A DNA stretch of 64,000 bases from Sipunculus nudus (lineage: Eukaryota > Annelida > Sipuncula > Golfingiida > Sipunculidae): positions 67,977,917 through 68,041,916 of the forward strand of contig CM049319.1 of assembly GCA_026874595.1 (NCBI GenBank), written 5' to 3'. The position numbers and the translations under genes were made by a program. The number at the start of each line of letters is the position of its first letter. Positions within the stretch are counted from its first letter, which is position 1. This document shows, piece by piece, positions 50,034 through 63,258 of this stretch. The notes beneath the pieces are model-generated. The model was given only the letters and a program-made list of their open reading frames with translations. It was not told the DNA's origin and did no database searches.

Positions 50034-52219
50034 TCTCGTTGTTGAACCGTGCCGCCGTGTAGAGGATATGAAAGTGAACCTCGTATATGAACCGTGCCAC
50101 CGTGTAGAGCATAGGAAAGTGAACCTCGTTGTTGAACCGTGCCACCGAGTAGAGCATAGGAAAGTGAACCTCGTTCTCAAACCATTCCGCCATGTAAGGC
50201 AAAGGACACTGATTCTGGTTGTCGAACCGTGCCACCGAGTGGAGCATAGGAAAGTGAATCTCGTTGTTGAACCGTGCCGCCGTGTAGAGGATATGAAAGT
50301 GAACCTCGTATATGAACCGTGCCACCGAGTAGAGCATAGGAGAGTGAATCTCGTTGTTGAACCGTGCCGCCGTGTAGAGGATATGAAAGTGAACCTCGTA
50401 TGTGAACCGTGCCGCCGTGTAGAGGATATGAAAGTGAAACTCGTATATGAACCGTGCCACCGAGTAGAGCATAGGAAAGTGAACCTCGTATATGAACCGT
50501 TCAGCCATGTAGAGCATAGGAGAGTGAACCTCGTATGTGAACCGTGCCGCCCTGTAGAGCATAGGAAAGTGAACCTCGTATATGAACCGTTCAGCCATGT
50601 AGAGCATAGGAGAGTGAACCTCGTATGTGAACCGTGCCGCCGTGTAGAGCATAGGAAAGTGAACCTCGTATATGAACCGTTCAGCCATGAAGAACATAGG
50701 AGAGTGAACCTCGTATATGAACCGTGCCGCCATGTAGAGCATAGGAAAGTGAACCTCGTATATTAACCGTTCCGCCGAGTAGAGCATAGGAAAGTGAACC
50801 TCGTATATGAACCGTGCCACCGTGTAGAGCATAGGAAAGTGAACCTCGTTGTTGAACCGTGCCACCCTGTAGAGCATAGGAAAGTGAACCTCGTATATGA
50901 ACCGTTCAGCCGAATAGAGCATAGGAAAGTGAACCTCGTATATGAACCGTGCCACCGTGTAGAGCATAGGAAAGTGAACCTCGTTGTTGAACCGTGCCAC
51001 CCTGTAGAGCATAGGAAAGTGAACCTCGTATGTGAACCTTTCCGCCGTGTAGAGCATAGGAAAGTGAACCTCGTTGTTGAACCGTGCCACCGTATAGAGC
51101 ATATGAAAGTGAACCTCGTATATGAACCGTGCCGCCGTGTAGACCATAGGAAAGTGAACCTCGTATATGAACCGTTCACCAATGTAGAGCATAGGAGAGT
51201 GAACCTCGTATATGAACCGTGCCGCCATGTAGAGATTAGGAAAGTGAACCTCGTATATGAACCGTGCCACCGTGTAGAGCATAGGAAAGTGAACCTCGTT
51301 GTTGAACCGTGCCACCGAGTAGAGCATAGGAAAGTGAACCTCGTTCTCAAACCATTCCGCCATGTAAGGCAAAGGACACTGATTCTGGTTGTCGAACCGT
51401 GCCACCGAGTGGAGCATAGGAAAGTGAATCTCGTTGTTGAACCGTGCCGCCGTGTAGAGGATATGAAAGTGAACCTCGTATATGAACCGTGCCACCGAGT
51501 AGAGCATAGGAGAGTGAATCTCGTTGTTGAACCGTGCCGCCGTGTAGAGGATATGAAAGTGAACCTCGTATGTGAACCGTGCCGCCGTGTAGAGGATATG
51601 AAAGTGAACCTCGTATATGAACCGTGCCACCGAGTAGAGCATAGGAAAGTGAACCTCGTATATGAACCGTTCAGCCATGTAGAGCATAGGAGAGTGAACC
51701 TCGTATGTGAACCGTGCCGCCGTGTAGAGCATAGGAAAGTGAACCTCGTATATGAACCGTTCAGCCATGTAGAGCATAGGAGAGTGAACCTCGTATGTGA
51801 ACCGTGCCGCCGTGTAGAGCATAGGAAAGTGAACCTCGTATATGAACCGTTCAGCCATGTAGAGCATAGGAGAGTGAACCTTGTATATGAACCGTGCCGC
51901 CATGTAGAGATTAGGAAAGTGAACCTCGTATATGAACCGTTCCGCCGAGTAGAGCATAGGAAAGTGAACCTCGTATATGAACCGTGCCACCGAGTAGAGC
52001 ATAGGAAAGTGAACCTCGTATATGAACCGTGCCGCCGTGTAGAGCATAGGAAAGTGAACCTCGTATATGAACCGTGCCACCGAGTAGAGCATAGGAAAGT
52101 GAACCTCGTATATGAACCGTGCCACCGAGTAGAGCATAGGAAAGTGAATCTCGTTGTTGAACCGTGCCGCCGTGTAGAGGATATGAAAGTGAACCTCGTA
52201 TATGAACCGTGCCGCCGTG

Positions 52220-52262
52220 TAGAGGATATGAAAGTGACTCGTATATGAACCGTGCCACCGAG
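52220..52262 (+). repeat. 43-bp monomer (2-bp deletion), copy 9
   Basis: Same deletion; the 495-bp block loss that follows removed the GAATCCCG part. Confidence 0.95.
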
Positions 52263-52532
52263 TAGAGCATAGGAAAGTGAACCTCGTATATGAACCGTTC
52301 AGCCATGTAGAGCATAGGAGAGTGAACCTCGTATGTGAACCGTGCCGCCCTGTAGAGCATAGGAAAGTGAACCTCATATATGAACCGTTCAGCCATGTAG
52401 AGCATAGGAAAGTGAATCTCGTTGTTGAACCGTGCCACCGAGTAGAGCATAGGAAAGTGAACCTCGTTCTCAAACCATTCCGCCATGTAAGGCAAAGGAC
52501 ACTGATTCTGGTTGTCGAACCGTGCCACCGAG

Positions 52533-52574
52533 TGGAGCATAGGAAAGTGAATCTCGTTGTTGAACCGTGCCGTG
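52533..52574 (+). repeat. 42-bp monomer (3-bp deletion), copy 2 of 2
   Basis: Same 3-bp loss at the same place after Omega, offset 34,319 from the first copy; strong evidence that the two regions are copies. Confidence 0.95.
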
Positions 52575-54599
52575 TAGAGGATATGAAAGTGAACCTCGTA
52601 TATGAACCGTGCCACCGAGTAGAGCATAGGAGAGTGAATCTCGTTGTTGAACCGTGCCGCCGTGTAGAGGATATGAAAGTGAACCTCGTATGTGAACCGT
52701 GCCGCCGTGTAGAGGATATGAAAGTGAACCTCGTATATGAACCGTGCCACCGAGTAGAGCATAGGAAAGTGAACCTCGTATATGAACCGTTCAGCCATGT
52801 AGAGCATAGGAGAGTGAACCTCGTATGTGAACCGTGCCGCCCTGTAGAGCATAGGAAAGTGAACCTCGTATATGAACCGTTCAGCCATGTAGAGCATAGG
52901 AGAGTGAACCTCGTATGTGAACCGTGCCGCCGTGTAGAGCATAGGAAAGTGAACCTCGTATATGAACCGTTCAGCCATGAAGAGCATAGGAGAGTGAACC
53001 TCGTATATGAACCGTGCCGCCATGTAGAGCATAGGAAAGTGAACCTCGTATATTAACCGTTCCGCCGAGTAGAGCATAGGAAAGTGAACCTCGTATATGA
53101 ACCGTGCCACCCTGTAGAGCATAGGAAAGTGAACCTCGTTGTTGAACCGTGCCACCCTGTAGAGCATAGGAAAGTGAACCTCGTATATGAACCGTTCAGC
53201 CGAATAGAGCATAGGAAAGTGAACCTCGTATATGAACCGTGCCACCGTGTAGAGCATAAGAAAATGAACCTCGTTGTTGAACCGTGCCTCCCTGTAGAGC
53301 ATAGGAAAGTGAACCTCGTATGTGAACCTTTCCGCCGTGTAGAGCATAGGAAAGTGAACCTCGTTGTTGAACCGTGCCACCGTGTAGAGCATAGGAAAGT
53401 GAACCTCGTATATGAACCGTGCCGCCGTGTAGACCATAGGAAAGTGAACCTCGTATATGAACCGTTCACCAATGTAGAGCATAGGAGAGTGAACCTCGTA
53501 TATGAACCGTGCCGCCATGTAGAGATTAGGAAAGTGAACCTCGTATATGAACCGTGCCACCGTGTAGAGCATAGGAAAGTGAACCTCGTTGTTGAACCGT
53601 GCCACCGAGTAGAGCATAGGAAAGTGAACCTCGTTCTCAAACCATTCCGCCATGTAAGGCAAAGGACACTGATTCTGGTTGTCGAACCGTGCCACCGAGT
53701 GGAGCATAGGAAAGTGAATCTCGTTGTTGAACCGTGCCGCCGTGTAGAGGATATGAAAGTGAACCTCGTATATGAACCGTGCCACCGAGTAGAGCATAGG
53801 AGAGTGAATCTCGTTGTTGAACCGTGCCGCCGTGTAGAGGATATGAAAGTGAACCTCGTATGTGAACCGTGCCGCCGTGTAGAGGATATGAAAGTGAACC
53901 TCGTATATGAACCGTGCCACCGAGTAGAGCATAGGAAAGTGAACCTCGTATATGAACCGTTCAGCCATGTAGAGCATAGGAGAGTGAACCTCGTATGTGA
54001 ACCGTGCCGCCCTGTAGAGCATAGGAAAGTGAACCTCGTATATGAACCGTTCAGCCATGTAGAGCATAGGAGAGTGAACCTCGTATGTGAACCGTGCCGC
54101 CGTGTAGAGCATAGGAAAGTGAACCTCGTATATGAACCGTTCAGCCATGAAGAGCATAGGAGAGTGAACCTCGTATATGAACCGTGCCGCCATGTAGAGC
54201 ATAGGAAAATGAACCTCGTATATGAACCGTTCCGCCGAGTAGAGCATAGGAAAGTGAACCTCGTATATGAACCGTGCCACCCTGTAGAGCATAGGAAAGT
54301 GAACCTCGTATGTGAACCTTTCCGCCGTGTAGAGCATAGGAAAGTGAACCTCGTTGTTGAACCGTGCCGCCGTGTAGAGCATAGGAAAGTGAACCTCGTA
54401 TATGAACCGTTCAGCCATGTAGAGCATAGCAGAGTGAACCTCGTATGTGAACCGTGCCGCCGTGTAGAGCATAGGAAAGTGAACCTCGTATATGAACCGT
54501 TCAGCCATGTAGAGCATAGGAGAGTGAACCTTGTATATGAACCGTGCCGCCATGTAGAGCATAGGAAAGTGAACCTCGTATGTGAACCTTTCCGCCGTG

Positions 54600-55947
54600 T
54601 AGAGCATAGGAAAGTGAACCTCGTTGTTGAACCGTGCCACCGTGTAGAGCATATGAAAGTGAACCTCGTATATGAACCGTGCCGCCGTGTAGACCATAGG
54701 AAAGTGAACCTCGTATATGAACCGTTCACCAATGTAGAGCATAGGAGAGTGAACCTCGTATATGAACCGTGCCGCCATGTAGAGATTAGGAAAGTGAACC
54801 TCGTATATGAACCGTGCCACCGTGTAGAGCATAGGAAAGTGAACCTCGTTGTTGAACCGTGCCACCGAGTAGAGCATAGGAAAGTGAACCTCGTTCTCAA
54901 ACCATTCCGCCATGTAAGGCAAAGGACACTGATTCTGGTTGTCGAACCGTGCCACCGAGTGGAGCATAGGAAAGTGAATCTCGTTGTTGAACCGTGCCGC
55001 CGTGTAGAGGATATGAAAGTGAACCTCGTATATGAACCGTGCCACCGAGTAGAGCATAGGAGAGTGAATCTCGTTGTTGAACCGTGCCGCCGTGTAGAGG
55101 ATATGAAAGTGAACCTCGTATGTGAACCGTGCCGCCGTGTAGAGGATATGAAAGTGAACCTCGTATATGAACCGTGCCACCGAGTAGAGCATAGGAAAGT
55201 GAACCTCGTATATGAACCGTTCAGCCATGTAGAGCATAGGAGAGTGAACCTCGTATGTGAACCGTGCCGCCGTGTAGAGCATAGGAAAGTGAACCTCGTA
55301 TATGAACCGTTCAGCCATGTAGAGCATAGGAGAGTGAACCTCGTATGTGAACCGTGCCGCCGTGTAGAGCATAGGAAAGTGAACCTCGTATATGAACCGT
55401 TCAGCCATGTAGAGCATAGGAGAGTGAACCTTGTATATGAACCGTGCCGCCATGTAGAGATTAGGAAAGTGAACCTCGTATATGAACCGTTCCGCCGAGT
55501 AGAGCATAGGAAAGTGAACCTCGTATATGAACCGTGCCACCGAGTAGAGCATTGGAAAGTGAACCTCGTATATGAACCGTGCCGCCGTGTAGAGCATAGG
55601 AAAGTGAACCTCGTATATGAACCGTGCCACCGAGTAGAGCATAGGAAAGTGAACCTCGTATATGAACCGTGCCACCGAGTAGAGCATAGGAAAGTGAATC
55701 TCGTTGTTGAACCGTGCCGCCGTGTAGAGGATATGAAAGTGAACCTCGTATATGAACCGTGCCGCCGTGTAGAGGATATGAAAGTGACTCGTATATGAAC
55801 CGTGCCACCGAGTAGAGCATAGGAAAGTGAACCTCGTATATGAACCGTTCAGCCATGTAGAGCATAGGAGAGTGAACCTCGTATGTGAACCGTGCCGCCG
55901 TGTAGAGCATAGGAAAGTGAACCTCATATATGAACCGTTCAGCCATG
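54600..55947. repeat. 1,348-bp tandem duplication, unit 1
   Basis: Thirty monomers, one of them 43 bp. Omega at 54896 and the 43-bp monomer at 55770 are each repeated exactly 1,348 bp downstream. Copy 1 of the large duplication has only one such unit, so this event is later. Confidence 0.88.
55770..55812 (+). repeat. 43-bp monomer (2-bp deletion), copy 10
   Basis: Same deletion; in unit 1 of the 1,348-bp tandem duplication, whose junction replaces the GAATCCCG part. Confidence 0.95.
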
Positions 55948-57295
55948 TAGAGCATAGGAAAGTGAACCTCGTTGTTGAACCGTGCCACCGTGTAGAGCAT
56001 ATGAAAGTGAACCTCGTATATGAACCGTGCCGCCGTGTAGACCATAGGAAAGTGAACCTCGTATATGAACCGTTCACCAATGTAGAGCATAGGAGAGTGA
56101 ACCTCGTATATGAACCGTGCCGCCATGTAGAGATTAGGAAAGTGAACCTCGTATATGAACCGTGCCACCGTGTAGAGCATAGGAAAGTGAACCTCGTTGT
56201 TGAACCGTGCCACCGAGTAGAGCATAGGAAAGTGAACCTCGTTCTCAAACCATTCCGCCATGTAAGGCAAAGGACACTGATTCTGGTTGTCGAACCGTGC
56301 CACCGAGTGGAGCATAGGAAAGTGAATCTCGTTGTTGAACCGTGCCGCCGTGTAGAGGATATGAAAGTGAACCTCGTATATGAACCGTGCCACCGAGTAG
56401 AGCATAGGAGAGTGAATCTCGTTGTTGAACCGTGCCGCCGTGTAGAGGATATGAAAGTGAACCTCGTATGTGAACCGTGCCGCCGTGTAGAGGATATGAA
56501 AGTGAACCTCGTATATGAACCGTGCCACCGAGTAGAGCATAGGAAAGTGAACCTCGTATATGAACCGTTCAGCCATGTAGAGCATAGGAGAGTGAACCTC
56601 GTATGTGAACCGTGCCGCCGTGTAGAGCATAGGAAAGTGAACCTCGTATATGAACCGTTCAGCCATGTAGAGCATAGGAGAGTGAACCTCGTATGTGAAC
56701 CGTGCCGCCGTGTAGAGCATAGGAAAGTGAACCTCGTATATGAACCATTCAGCCATGTAGAGCATAGGAGAGTGAACCTTGTATATGAACCGTGCCGCCA
56801 TGTAGAGATTAGGAAAGTGAACCTCGTATATGAACCGTTCCGCCGAGTAGAGCATAGGAAAGTGAACCTCGTATATGAACCGTGCCACCGAGTAGAGCAT
56901 AGGAAAGTGAACCTCGTATATGAACCGTGCCGCCGTGTAGAGCATAGGAAAGTGAACCTCGTATATGAACCGTGCCACCGAGTAGAGCATAGGAAAGTGA
57001 ACCTCGTATATGAACCGTGCCACCGAGTAGAGCATAGGAAAGTGAATCTCGTTGTTGAACCGTGCCGCCGTGTAGAGGATATGAAAGTGAACCTCGTATA
57101 TGAACCGTGCCGCCGTGTAGAGGATATGAAAGTGACTCGTATATGAACCGTGCCACCGAGTAGAGCATAGGAAAGTGAACCTCGTATATGAACCGTTCAG
57201 CCATGTAGAGCATAGGAGAGTGAACCTCGTATGTGAACCGTGCCGCCGTGTAGAGCATAGGAAAGTGAACCTCATATATGAACCGTTCAGCCATG
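55948..57295. repeat. 1,348-bp tandem duplication, unit 2
   Basis: Directly abuts unit 1, with Omega at 56244 and the 43-bp monomer at 57118. A private CATTCAGCC change near 56746 distinguishes it from unit 1. Confidence 0.88.
57118..57160 (+). repeat. 43-bp monomer (2-bp deletion), copy 11
   Basis: Same deletion; in unit 2 of the 1,348-bp tandem duplication, with the GAATCCCG haplotype downstream. Confidence 0.95.
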
Positions 57296-60130
57296 TAGAG
57301 CATAGGAAAGTGAATCCCGTTGTTGAACCGTGCCGCCGTGTAGAGGATATGAAAGTGAACCCCGTATGTGAACCGTGCCGCCGCGTAGAGGATATGAAAG
57401 TGAACCTCGTATATGAACCGTGCCACCGAGTAGAGCATAGGAAAGTGAACCTCGTATATGAACCATTCAGCCATGTAGAGCATAGGAGAGTGAACCTCGT
57501 ATGTGAACCGTGCCGCCGTGTAGAGCATAGGAAAGTGAACCTCGTATATGAACCGTTCACCAATGTAGAGCATAGGAGAGTGAACCTCGTATATGAACCG
57601 TGCCGCCATGTAGAGATTAGGAAAGTGAACCTCGTATATGAACCGTGCCACCCTGTAGAGCATAGGAAAGTGAACCTCGTATATGAACCGTGACACCCTG
57701 TAGAGCATAGGAAAGTGAACCTCGTATATGAACCGTTCCGCCGAGTAGAGCATAGGAAAGTGAACCTCGTATATGAACCGTGCCACCGTGTAGAGCATAG
57801 GAAAGTGAACCTCGTTGTTGAACCGTGCCACCGAGTAGAGCATAGGAAAGTGAACCTCGTTCTCAAACCATTCCGCCATGTAAGGCAAAGGACACTGATT
57901 CTGGTTGTCGAACCGTGCCACCGAGTGGAGCATAGGAAAGTGAATCTCGTTGTTGAACCGTGCCGCCGTGTAGAGGATATGAAAGTGAACCTCGTATATG
58001 AACCGTGCCACCGAGTAGAGCATAGGAGAGTGAATCTCGTTGTTGAACCGTGCCGCCGTGTAGAGGATATGAAAGTGAACCTCGTATGTGAACCGTGCCG
58101 CCGTGTAGAGGATATGAAAGTGAACCTCGTATATGAACCGTGCCACCGAGTAGAGCATAGGAAAGTGAACCTCGTATATGAACCGTTCAGCCATGTAGAG
58201 CATAGGAGAGTGAACCTCGTATGTGAACCGTGCCGCCCTGTAGAGCATAGGAAAGTGAACCTCGTATATGAACCGTTCAGCCATGTAGAGCATAGGAGAG
58301 TGAACCTCGTATGTGAACCGTGCCGCCGTGTAGAGCATAGGAAAGTGAACCTCGTATATGAACCGTTCAGCCATGAAGAGCATAGGAGAGTGAACCTCGT
58401 ATATGAACCGTGCCGCCATGTAGAGCATAGGAAAGTGAACCTCGTATATTAACCGTTCCGCCGAGTAGAGCATAGGAAAGTGAACCTCGTATATGAACCG
58501 TGCCACCGTGTAGAGCATAGGAAAGTGAACCTCGTTGTTGAACCGTGCCACCCTGTAGAGCATAGGAAAGTGAACCTCGTATATGAACCGTTCAGCCGAA
58601 TAGAGCATAGGAAAGTGAACCTCGTATATGAACCGTGCCACCGTGTAGAGCATAAGAAAGTGAACCTCGTTGTTGAACCGTGCCTCCCTGTAGAGCATAG
58701 GAAAGTGAACCTCGTATGTGAACCTTTCCGCCGTGTAGAGCATAGGAAAGTGAACCTCGTTGTTGAACCGTGCCACCGTGTAGAGCATATGAAAGTGAAC
58801 CTCGTATATGAACCGTGCCGCCGTGTAGACCATAGGAAAGTGAACCTCGTATATGAACCGTTCACCAATGTAGAGCATAGGAGAGTGAACCTCGTATATG
58901 AACCGTGCCGCCATGTAGAGATTAGGAAAGTGAACCTCGTATATGAACCGTGCCACCGTGTAGAGCATAGGAAAGTGAACCTCGTTGTTGAACCGTGCCA
59001 CCGAGTAGAGCATAGGAAAGTGAACCTCGTTCTCAAACCATTCCGCCATGTAAGGCAAAGGACACTGATTCTGGTTGTCGAACCGTGCCACCGAGTGGAG
59101 CATAGGAAAGTGAATCTCGTTGTTGAACCGTGCCGCCGTGTAGAGGATATGAAAGTGAACCTCGTATATGAACCGTGCCACCGAGTAGAGCATAGGAGAG
59201 TGAATCTCGTTGTTGAACCGTGCCGCCGTGTAGAGGATATGAAAGTGAACCTCGTATGTGAACCGTGCCGCCGTGTAGAGGATATGAAAGTGAACCTCGT
59301 ATATGAACCGTGCCACCGAGTAGAGCATAGGAAAGTGAACCTCGTATATGAACCGTTCAGCCATGTAGAGCATAGGAGAGTGAACCTCGTATGTGAACCG
59401 TGCCGCCCTGTAGAGCATAGGAAAGTGAACCTCGTATATGAACCGTTCAGCCATGTAGAGCATAGGAGAGTGAACCTCGTATGTGAACCGTGCCGCCGTG
59501 TAGAGCATAGGAAAGTGAACCTCGTATATGAACCGTTCAGCCATGAAGAGCATAGGAGAGTGAACCTCGTATATGAACCGTGCCGCCATGTAGAGCATAG
59601 GAAAATGAACCTCGTATATGAACCGTTCCGCCGAGTAGAGCATAGGAAAGTGAACCTCGTATATGAACCGTGCCACCCTGTAGAGCATAGGAAAGTGAAC
59701 CTCGTATGTGAACCTTTCCGCCGTGTAGAGCATAGGAAAGTGAACCTCGTTGTTGAACCGTGCCGCCGTGTAGAGCATAGGAAAGTGAACCTCGTATATG
59801 AACCGTTCAGCCATGTAGAGCATAGCAGAGTGAACCTCGTATGTGAACCGTGCCGCCGTGTAGAGCATAGGAAAGTGAACCTCGTTGTTGAACCGTGCCA
59901 CCCTGTAGAGCATAGGAAAGTGAACCTCGTATATGAACCGTTCCGCCGAGTAGAGCATAGGAAAGTGAACCTCGTTGTTGAACCGTGCCACCCTGTAGAG
60001 CATAGGAAAGTGAACCTCGTATATGAACCGTTCCGCCGAGTAGAGCATAGGAAAGTGAACCTCGTATATGAACCGTGCCACCGAGTAGAGCATAGGAAAG
60101 TGAACCTCGTTGTTGAACCGTGCCACCGAG

Positions 60131-60220
60131 TAGAGCATAGGTAAGTGAACCTCGTTCTTAAACCATTCCGCCATGTAAGGCAGAGGACAGTGAATCTGGT
60201 TGTCGAACCGTGCCGCCGTG
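60131..60220 (+). repeat. Omega landmark, T allele (third copy)
   Basis: Third copy of the linked variants; last Omega in the window. It again precedes the switch to A/B-type units, at an offset of 35,757 from the copy at 24374. Confidence 0.9.
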
Positions 60221-60648
60221 TAGAGCATAGGAAAGTGAATCTCGTTGTTGAACCGTGCCGCCGTGTAGAGGATATGAAAGTGAACCTCGTATATGAACCG
60301 TGCCACCGAGTAGAGCATAGGAGAGTGAATCTCGTTGTTGAACCGTGCCGCCGTGTAGAGGATATGAAAGTGAACCTCGTATGTGAACCGTGCCACCGTG
60401 TAGAGCATAGGAAAGTGAACCTCGTATATGAACCGTTCACCCATGTAGAGCATAGGAGAGTGAACCTCGTATGTGAACCGTGCCACCGTGTAGAGCATAG
60501 GAAAGTGAACCTCGTATATGAACCGTTCAGCCATGAAGAGCATAGGAGAGTGAACCTCGTATATGAACAGTGCCGCCATGTAGAGCATAGGAAAGTGAAC
60601 CTCGTATATTAACCGTTCCGCCGAGTAGAGCATAGGAAAGTGAACCTC

Positions 60649-61773
60649 GTATCTGAACCGTGCCACCGTGTAGAGCATAGGAAAGTGAACCTCGTTGTTG
60701 AACCGTGCCACCCTGTAGAGCATAGGAAAGTGAACCTCGTATATGAACCGTTCCGCCGAATAGAGCATAGGAAAGTGAACCTCGTATATGAATCCTGCCA
60801 CCGTGTAGAGCATAGGAAAGTGAACCTCGTTGTTGAACCGTGCCACCCTGTAGAGCATAGGAGAGTGAACCTCGTATGTGAACCTTGCCGCCGTGTAGAG
60901 CATAGGAAAGTGAACCTCGTTGTTGAACCGTGCCACCGTGTAGAGCATAGGAAAGTGAACCTCTTATATGAACCGTGCCACCCTGTAGTGCATAGGAAAA
61001 TGAACCTCGTATATGAACCGTGCCACCGAGTAGAGCATAGGAAAGTGAACCTCGTATATGAACCGTTCAGCCATGTAGAGCATAGGAGAGTGAACCTCGT
61101 ATGTGAACCGTGCCGCCGTGTAGAGCATAGGAGAGTGAACCTCGTATGTGAACCGTGCCGCCGTGTAGAGGATATGAAAGTGAACCTCGTTGTTGAACCG
61201 TGCCACCGAGTAGAGGATATGAAAGTGAACCTCGTATGTGAACCGTGCCGCCGTGTAGAGGATATGAAAGTGAACCTCGTATATGAACCGTGCCACCGAG
61301 TAGAGCATAGGAAAGTGAATCTCGTTGTTGAACCGTGCCGCCGTGTAGAGGATATGAAAGTGAACCTCGTATGTGAACCGTGCCAACGAGTAGAGCATAG
61401 GAAAGTCAATCTCGTTGTTGAACCGTGCCACCCTGTCGAGCATAGGAAAGTGAACCTCGTATATGAACCGTTCCGCCGAGTAGAGCATAGGAAAGTGAAC
61501 CTCGTATATGAACCGTGCCACCGTGTAGAGCATAGGAAAGTGAACCTCGTATATGAACCGTTCAGCCATGTAGAGCAAAGGAGAGTGAACCTCGTATGTG
61601 AACCGTGCCGCCGTGTAGAGCATAGGAAAGTGAACCTCGTATATGAACCGTTCAGCCATGAAGAGCATAGGAGAGTGAACCTCGTATATGAACAGTGCCG
61701 CCATGTAGAGCATAGGAAAGTGAACCTCGTATATTAACCGTTCCGCCGAGTAGAGCATAGGAAAGTGAACCTC
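60649..61773. repeat. A/B HOR unit, A form, 1,125 bp
   Basis: Homologue of 24892-26016, sharing the GAATCCTGCC variant. A private GAGCAAAGGAGAG change lies near 61574. Confidence 0.82.
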
Positions 61774-62133
61774 GTATCTGAACCGTGCCACCGTGTAGAG
61801 CATAGGAAAGTGAACCTCGTATATGAATCGTGCCACCCTGTAGAGCATAGGAAAGTGAACCTCGTATATGAACCGTTCCGCCGAATAGAGCATAGGAAAG
61901 TGAACCTCGTATATGAACCGTTCACCCATGTAGAGCATAGGAGAGTGAACCTCGTATGTGAACCGTGCCACCGTGTAGAGCATAGGAAAGTGAACCTCGT
62001 ATATGAACCGTTCAGCCATGAAGAGCATAGGAGAGTGAACCTCGTATATGAACAGTGCCGCCATGTAGAGCATAGGAAAGTGAACCTCGTATATTAACCG
62101 TTCCGCCGAGTAGAGCATAGGAAAGTGAACCTC
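61774..62133. repeat. A/B HOR, truncated unit of 8 monomers (360 bp)
   Basis: Homologue of 26017-26376, so the internal deletion preceded the large segmental duplication. One private change, GAATCGTGCC near 61826. Confidence 0.82.
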
Positions 62134-63258
62134 GTATCTGAACCGTGCCACCGTGTAGAGCATAGGAAAGTGAACCTCGTTGTTGAACCGTGCCACCCTG
62201 TAGAGCATAGGAAAGTGAACCTCGTATATGAACCGTTCCGCCGAATAGAGCATAGGAAAGTGAACCTCGTATATGAACCCTGCCACCGTGTAGAGCATAG
62301 GAAAGTGAACCTCGTTGTTGAACCGTGCCACCCTGTAGAGCATAGGAGAGTGAACCTCGTATGTGAACCTTGCCGCCGTGTAGAGCATAGGAAAGTGAAC
62401 CTCGTTGTTGAACCGTGCCACCGTGTAGAGCATAGGAAAGTGAACCTCTTATATGAACCGTGCCACCCTGTAGTGCATAGGAAAATGAACCTCGTATATG
62501 AACCGTGCCACCGAGTAGAGCATAGGAAAGTGAACCTCGTATATGAACCGTTCAGCCATGTAGAGCATAGGAGAGTGAACCTCGTATGTGAACCGTGCCG
62601 CCGTGTAGAGCATAGGAGAGTGAACCTCGTATGTGAACCGTGCCGCCGTGTAGAGGATATGAAAGTGAACCTCGTTGTTGAACCGTGCCACCGAGTAGAG
62701 GATATGAAAGTGAACCTCGTATGTGAACCGTGCCGCCGTGTAGAGGATATGAAAGTGAACCTCGTATATGAACCGTGCCACCGAGTAGAGCATAGGAAAG
62801 TGAATCTCGTTGTTGAACCGTGCCGCCGTGTAGAGGATATGAAAGTGAACCTCGTATGTGAACCGTGCCAACGAGTAGAGCATAGGAAAGTCAATCTCGT
62901 TGTTGAACCGTGCCACCCTGTCGAGCATAGGAAAGTGAACCTCGTATATGAACCGTTCCGCCGAGTAGAGCATAGGAAAGTGAACCTCGTATATGAACCG
63001 TGCCACCGTGTAGAGCATAGGAAAGTGAACCTCGTATATGAACCGTTCAGCCATGTAGAGCATAGGAGAGTGAACCTCGTATGTGAACCGTGCCGCCGTG
63101 TAGAGCATAGGAAAGTGAACCTCGTATATGAACCGTTCAGCCATGAAGAGCATAGGAGAGTGAACCTCGTATATGAACAGTGCCGCCATGTAGAGCATAG
63201 GAAAGTGAACCTCGTATATTAACCGTTCCGCCGAGTAGAGCATAGGAAAGTGAACCTC
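62134..63258. repeat. A/B HOR unit, A form, 1,125 bp
   Basis: Full-length homologue of the shortened unit at 26377. Confidence 0.82.

Larger units (their letters stand above)
50070..60130. repeat. Domain 8: I-allele Omega HORs, copy of domain 3
   Basis: Omega I at 50176, 51346, 52469, 53636, 54896, 56244, 57862 and 59032. The order and private variants match 15256-24373; see the segmental duplication entries. Two 43-bp monomers match those of domain 3 one to one (52220 to 17406, 55770 to 21451); the third (57118) comes from a local 1,348-bp tandem duplication. Confidence 0.8.
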
